The position numbers and the translations under genes were made by a program. Of a stretch of 32,955 bases of DNA, positions 32,505 through 32,955 are shown one piece after another (position 1 is the stretch's first letter; every line of letters starts with the position of its first letter). The notes beneath the pieces are model-generated. The model was not told the origin of the DNA, did not search any database, and saw only the letters and a list, made by a program, of their open reading frames with translations. This DNA comes from Thermoanaerobaculia bacterium (GTDB lineage Bacteria > Acidobacteriota > Thermoanaerobaculia > JALWYX01): assembly GCA_027078415.1 (NCBI GenBank), contig JALWYX010000079.1, forward strand, positions 1-32,955, written 5' to 3'.

Positions 32505-32955
32505 TGGCAGTTAGAGAGATAGTAGTATATCCAGATCCTATTTTGAGGAAAAAGTGTACTGTTGTTGAAAATTTCGATTTAGAGCTACGAGAATTGGTAG
32601 CAGATATGATAGATACTATGCATGATGCTCCCGGAGTAGGATTGGCAGCTCCTCAAATAGGAGTAGATAAAAGAGTTATAGTTGTAGATCCAACAGCTGG
32701 TAAGGATCCGGAATCAGTCAGAGTTTTTGTAAATCCAGAAATAGTTAGTCAGAAAGGTAGAGTGTTGGGAGAAGAAGGATGTTTATCTATACCTGGTTTT
32801 GTAGAAAAAGTGATACGTCCTGAACAGATAGAGTTGGTATATCAAGATTTGGAGGGCTATGAAAGCTCTTTGAAGGCAGAAGGTTTCCTTGCCAGAATTA
32901 TATGCCACGAGGTAGATCATATAAATGGAATATTATTTGTAGATCGTCTTACAGG
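32504..32955 (+). CDS. def: Peptide deformylase, 3' end cut by window
   Basis: Removes the formyl group from new proteins at the ribosome. About 150 residues are visible, open to the window end. All three metalloenzyme motifs are present: GVGLAAPQIG, EEGCLSIPG (metal Cys) and CHEVDHINGILFVDRL (HExxH-type metal histidines and Glu). Only the last residues are missing. ATG 32504 shares one base with the TAA of the upstream gene, suggesting coupling. Confidence 0.96.
   Translation, partial: MAVREIVVYPDPILRKKCTVVENFDLELRELVADMIDTMHDAPGVGLAAPQIGVDKRVIVVDPTAGKDPESVRVFVNPEIVSQKGRVLGEEGCLSIPGFVEKVIRPEQIELVYQDLEGYESSLKAEGFLARIICHEVDHINGILFVDRLT

Noticed and set aside
1-32955. CRISPR arrays, insertion sequences, phage genes, rRNA or tRNA genes
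   Set aside because: No regularly spaced repeats, transposase or integrase motifs, phage structural proteins or RNA-gene features were recognised on reading both strands by eye; a dedicated RNA and repeat search would be needed to exclude small ones.

Overview
This is an AT-rich chromosomal window from a Gram-negative-type bacterium. Evidence for an outer membrane includes a predicted beta-barrel porin, a SurA-like periplasmic chaperone, and lipoprotein signal peptidase. Several protein types point towards Acidobacteriota or a relative: a GWxTD plus VWFA fusion, a FecR plus W/Y-rich (DUF6600-like) protein, large PKD-rich secreted proteins and a PEGA/CsgG pair. Codon use favours ATA (Ile) and AGA (Arg), which is compatible with a thermophile, but neither the phylum nor the lifestyle is proven here. 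Gene packing is very tight: starts overlap stops (GTGA, ATGA, TAATG), and gene tails and even gene starts overlap on opposite strands.

Layout. 1-5382: housekeeping and envelope genes (prmC end, murA, a SurA-like chaperone on the opposite strand, rsmI, GWxTD-VWA protein). 5383-5918: a decayed gene remnant. 5919-8688: a divergent pair, DUF1573 and FG-GAP/VCBS secreted proteins. 8685-10269: a complete expression unit (consensus-like promoter, long leader full of Shine-Dalgarno-like motifs, a cysteine-rich secreted protein of unknown function, strong terminator). 10318-23608: a roughly 13-kb same-strand cluster that opens with a 1581-residue PKD-type surface protein. It continues with five glycan genes packed almost without gaps (GT2, GNAT-like, PIG-L/GT2/coiled-coil fusion, GT-B, GT2). 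After a 37-bp gap come another GT2, a double-PEGA protein and a frameshifted CsgG-family gene, then a 16-bp-stem terminator. 23695-24834: an alginate-export-like beta-barrel. 24835-25589: a long gap with no clear gene. 25590-27193: bactofilin and alanine dehydrogenase. 27117-31481, minus strand: FecR/DUF6600-like protein, thiE/tenI, acpS, lspA, rluD-family. 31608-end: a TPR plus degenerate cyclic-nucleotide-domain protein and peptide deformylase (cut by the window edge).

How it fits together. The most interesting part is 8.7-23.6 kb. A probably abundant disulfide-rich secreted protein sits next to a giant PKD surface protein. That gene is followed with 5-bp spacing by glycosyltransferases, suggesting that the surface protein, or a polymer associated with it, is glycosylated by its own operon. 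The amino-terminal third of the PKD gene has a strikingly different codon pattern (third positions almost only T or G) that stops sharply near 11520. This suggests a swapped-in or separately evolving domain. No mobile element, CRISPR array, rRNA or tRNA gene was recognised.
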